NCBI GenBank assembly: GCA_021810565.1
Contig: JAJZIM010000009.1
Location: forward strand, 1 to 64,000
Length of the DNA stretch: 64,000 nucleotides
DNA from: Bacillota bacterium
GTDB taxonomy: Bacteria; Bacillota; Sulfobacillia; JAJZIM01
Direction: 5' to 3'
In this document: positions 61,564 to 64,000 of the stretch, one piece after another
How the letters are laid out: every line of letters starts with the position of its first letter
How positions within the stretch are numbered: the stretch's first letter is position 1
Notes under the pieces: generated by a model
The model's database searches: none
What the model was told of the DNA's origin: nothing
Seen by the model: only the letters and a program-made list of their open reading frames with translations
Program-made: the position numbers and the translations under genes

Positions 61564-61591
61564 CCCCCTCCCGGCTGCGCCTGGGAAGGGG
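61564..61591. repeat. Left-end hairpin of the IS605-type element
   Basis: CCCCCTCCC and GGGAAGGGG form an imperfect stem around a 10-base loop directly after the tnpA stop, the place of the TnpA-binding left-end hairpin. Confidence 0.55.
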
Positions 61592-61609
61592 AATGCGCGG
61601 GCGTCATGT

Positions 61610-64000
61610 TCAGGGCGCCGGAGTCGCTCCCGCCGCGCCGGAACCTCCCCGCAGGGTCTGAAGATCCTTGCCCAGCTGCTGCAGGTCCTGGCCGAAGGAG
61701 TACCAGTCCCCGGAACCCGCCGCCTGCTCGGCTTTCAGGTACTCCTGCCAGGCCTGGTCCAAAAGGTTGCCGGGCACGGTGGGCGTCGCGGTGGTGGGGG
61801 GCGCCGCCGCCCCCGTCAGCCGGCTCAGGGCCGAAGCCAAGTCTCGCTCCATCACCACCCGGTCCCCGGACACCACGATCACCCGTTTCAACTCGGGGAT
61901 GCTGGCGTTGCCCGAAGCGGTGGATTCCAGGAACACCGGCTCCACGTAGAGGAGGGCGCCGTGCACCGGGATCACCAGCAGGTTGCCCTGCACCACCCGG
62001 GAGCCGTGCTGCCCCCACAGGGTGAATTCCTGGGAGATGGTGGGATTTTGCTGGATCAATGCCTCCACCTGCATGGGGCCGTAGATCTGCCTCCCCTTGG
62101 GGAACTCCTCCAGGGTCAGTTGCCCGTAGTTCTTGAGCCCCATGCTAGCCGCCAGCCAGGCCACCATGTTGTGCCGATGGATGGGGGTGAAGGAGGTCAT
62201 CAGCACCATCTGGGGTCGGGCCTGACCGGGCAGGCGCACCATGGCGTAGTAGGACTCGGTACGGGTACTGCTCCCGGAGTACGCCTCGGTGGACTGGCTC
62301 CAGGCGTCCTCCCGGTTGTAGAAGGTGGTGGGATCCGTCATGTGAAAGTTCTGCAGGACCTGCGCCTGGGCGTTGAACAGGTCCTCCGGGTAGCGCAGAT
62401 GCGCGCGCAGGTCCGCGGGCATGGCCGACAGGGGACGGAACAATCCCGGGTACACCCGGCCAAGGGTGGCCACGATGGGGTCGTTGCCGGGCATCCGGTA
62501 GAAGGTTACGGTGCCGTTGTACGCGTCCACCACCACCTTCACCGAGTTGCGGATGTAGTTCACGGGGGCGGCGTGGAAATTCACCCGGTTCGCGTAGGGG
62601 TAGCGGTCGCTGGTGGTGTAGGCGTCCACGATCCAATAGATGCGTCCGCCGGCCACCACCACGTAGGGATCGCTATCGAGGCGCAGGAACGGCGCGATGC
62701 GCCGGATCCGGGTCAGGATCTGCCGGTCCAACAGCACCCGGGAGCGCGCCGTCAGCTCGTGGTCGAAATAGAAGCGGGTGGTTCCCATGTTGAGGGACAG
62801 GGCCAGCTTGGTCCAGCCCGTCAGGGGCAGGCCGTCCTTGCCGTGATACTGGTTGGTGTAGCTGCGGCCGTGGGCGGTGTAGTTGAACTCCCCACCCCGG
62901 GTGTCCGTGATCACCCAGTCGGTGGTGTCCAGGCCGAAATACAGCTCGGGCTGGGTGATGTGCAGTACCCCCCGGGGCGGGATGTCCCGCTCCAGAAACT
63001 CCGGCTCGCCCTGGGTGTTGGCGGCGTTCACCGGCGACATCACCACCCCGTAGCCGTGGGTATACCGCTCGTGCAGGTTGACCCAGGTCTGGGCCGCGGT
63101 GGGCAGCAGGCTTTGCTTAAGCTCCCGGGGAGCCAGGAGCACCTCGGTCTCACGCCCGCCGATGGGGTAGCGGTCCAGGGTGACGGTGGAGAAATTGTAG
63201 TACAGGCGCAGACCCTGCAGCTGCTGATAGGCCTGGGTCAGGGGACGATAGTCCATGATCCGCAGGTTCCGGATGGTGCCGGCGTCGGCGGCCAGGTCGG
63301 CCGTGCTCACCTGCCCCTTGGCCGGATACTGCCGCACCTGCACCTGGGAGGTGCCGAAGGCCCGGTTGGTGCCGGCGATGTAGTCGGCGATGTAGGGCCG
63401 CTCCTGGGCCAGTTGGTTGGGGGACACCACATAGTTCTCCAGCAGGCCGCCGTAGATGCTCCCCAGCACGGACACCGCGACCAGCGCCCCCACCGGCACC
63501 GCCGGGGTCCAAAGCCGCGCTCGGCCGGCAAGCCCCGTTCCCAGCAGGAACAAGCCCCCGGCCAGGGCCACCAGCGCCTTCACCCCCAAGAGGGGCAGGT
63601 AGACATGCATGGTGACGTAGCCGGGTCCCACCAGGTAGTGGGAAGGTTCGGCCATCAGGCGGTAGCGCGCCAGGTAGTCGCCCCAGGCCCACACCACGAG
63701 GATCAGTCCCAACAGCACCGCGCCGTGGCGCACCACCGGGCGGGCCTGGGTTACGTCCAGCCGGGCGGCGGCGTAGGCCATGGCGTACACCGCCCCCACC
63801 AGCACCAGGCCGACCAGCAGGAGGAACAGGAGGTCCCGCTGCGCCGTGACCAGGGCCGGCAGTTGGAACAGGTAGAAGCTGAGGCTGCGGTGAAAGACGC
63901 CGTCGCGCACCGGGGAAGGCGCGCGGTGCCACGCGGTCAAAAAGCGCAGCCAGGCGGCTCCCCCCATGCCGCCGCCCAGCAAGGCGGCCAAAAGGGTGCT
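61610..64000 (-). CDS. UPF0182 family membrane protein, 5' end outside window
   Basis: At least 797 codons; full proteins have about 900. The visible N-terminal part has five or more membrane segments, then a long extracytoplasmic region with YSPGxxx-like blocks (TWVNLHERYTHGYGVVMSPVN, in segments near residue 290) and ITQPELYFGLD, characteristic of UPF0182. Function unknown. A Ser/Pro/Thr-rich tail ends at GATPAP. The TTG at 63991 is not taken as the start, because the frame continues to the window edge. The IS605 element is inserted a few bases after its stop. Confidence 0.9.
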   Translation of the reverse strand, partial: STLLAALLGGGMGGAAWLRFLTAWHRAPSPVRDGVFHRSLSFYLFQLPALVTAQRDLLFLLLVGLVLVGAVYAMAYAAARLDVTQARPVVRHGAVLLGLILVVWAWGDYLARYRLMAEPSHYLVGPGYVTMHVYLPLLGVKALVALAGGLFLLGTGLAGRARLWTPAVPVGALVAVSVLGSIYGGLLENYVVSPNQLAQERPYIADYIAGTNRAFGTSQVQVRQYPAKGQVSTADLAADAGTIRNLRIMDYRPLTQAYQQLQGLRLYYNFSTVTLDRYPIGGRETEVLLAPRELKQSLLPTAAQTWVNLHERYTHGYGVVMSPVNAANTQGEPEFLERDIPPRGVLHITQPELYFGLDTTDWVITDTRGGEFNYTAHGRSYTNQYHGKDGLPLTGWTKLALSLNMGTTRFYFDHELTARSRVLLDRQILTRIRRIAPFLRLDSDPYVVVAGGRIYWIVDAYTTSDRYPYANRVNFHAAPVNYIRNSVKVVVDAYNGTVTFYRMPGNDPIVATLGRVYPGLFRPLSAMPADLRAHLRYPEDLFNAQAQVLQNFHMTDPTTFYNREDAWSQSTEAYSGSSTRTESYYAMVRLPGQARPQMVLMTSFTPIHRHNMVAWLAASMGLKNYGQLTLEEFPKGRQIYGPMQVEALIQQNPTISQEFTLWGQHGSRVVQGNLLVIPVHGALLYVEPVFLESTASGNASIPELKRVIVVSGDRVVMERDLASALSRLTGAAAPPTTATPTVPGNLLDQAWQEYLKAEQAAGSGDWYSFGQDLQQLGKDLQTLRGGSGAAGATPAP

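Larger units (their letters stand above)
59588..61595. mobile_element. IS605-type insertion sequence with divergent tnpA and tnpB
   Basis: About 2 kb: right end near 59588 (minus-strand GTTCAT following a hairpin at 59601-59627), tnpB, a 68-base divergent region, tnpA, and a left-end hairpin at 61564-61591. No inverted terminal repeats or target duplication are expected in this family. It lies between the UPF0182 gene (whose stop is at 61610) and the XRE-ImmA gene, interrupting neither. Exact ends need an empty-site comparison. Confidence 0.85.

Noticed and set aside
63991-64000. TTG at 63991 as the start of the UPF0182 gene
   Set aside because: The open frame continues to the window edge and the family has about 100 more N-terminal residues.

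Overview
The window is high-GC DNA from what is most likely a spore-forming, flagellated member of the Bacillota, of the deep high-GC kind (Sulfobacillus/Thermaerobacter/Symbiobacterium-like; inference). The evidence is a Firmicutes-type single flagellar operon ending in sigD and a swrB-like gene, a 28-codon spoVM, rpmB next to asp23 and recG, and frequent TTG/GTG starts with strong Shine-Dalgarno (SD) sites. No rRNA, tRNA or CRISPR array was seen.

Layout. 0-0.64 kb: the left end of an IscB (OMEGA) transposon, with its omega-RNA, inserted in an XRE/ImmA-type gene. 0.8-9.3 kb: MFS exporter, SUV3-like RNA helicase, an unknown membrane protein, a MOSC-UbiD pair, D-amino-acid aminotransferase and a CmtR-like metal sensor. 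9.4-11.7 kb: two beta-propeller lipoproteins, the first interrupted by one in-frame TGA. 11.7-15.1 kb: fdhE, recG, asp23, rpmB. 15.4-16.7 kb: a small accessory patch (HD-GYP remnant, MNT-HEPN protein, PIN remnant). 16.7-19.8 kb: MntP, then a GtrA/polyprenol-P-mannose synthase/PIG-V-like set and spoVM. 19.9-23.6 kb: ribD-ribE-ribBA-ribH under an FMN riboswitch with a terminator. 23.7-24.8 kb: a GAF-HD-GYP phosphodiesterase. 25.7-30.2 kb: a branched-chain-amino-acid-type ABC transporter. 30.6-31.9 kb: a glycosidase-like lipoprotein flanked by a diverged direct duplication.

32.0-52.8 kb is one long minus-strand flagellar/type III export operon: flgB, flgC, fliEFGHIJK, flgD, a TIGR02530 gene, flgE, flbD, fliLMNOPQR, flhBAFG, a PilZ gene, sigD, a small ORF and a swrB-like gene. 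Most genes overlap or nearly touch. Its leader carries two tandem c-di-GMP-I riboswitch aptamers, each followed by a hairpin; the distal hairpin is a textbook terminator. With the HD-GYP phosphodiesterase and the PilZ protein this forms a local c-di-GMP/motility circuit. Chemotaxis genes are absent from the position they hold in Bacillus. The CheY-binding motif usually found at the FliM N-terminus is on FliN instead.

53-64 kb: two very small proteins, HicBA, an ABC-2 exporter, a zinc-ribbon membrane protein, a DUF4411 toxin with an XRE-ImmA antitoxin, an IS605-type element (divergent tnpA and tnpB) abutting that antitoxin, and a UPF0182 membrane protein cut by the window edge. Both OMEGA-type transposons therefore sit at XRE/ImmA genes. 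Toxin-antitoxin genes or remnants recur through the window.
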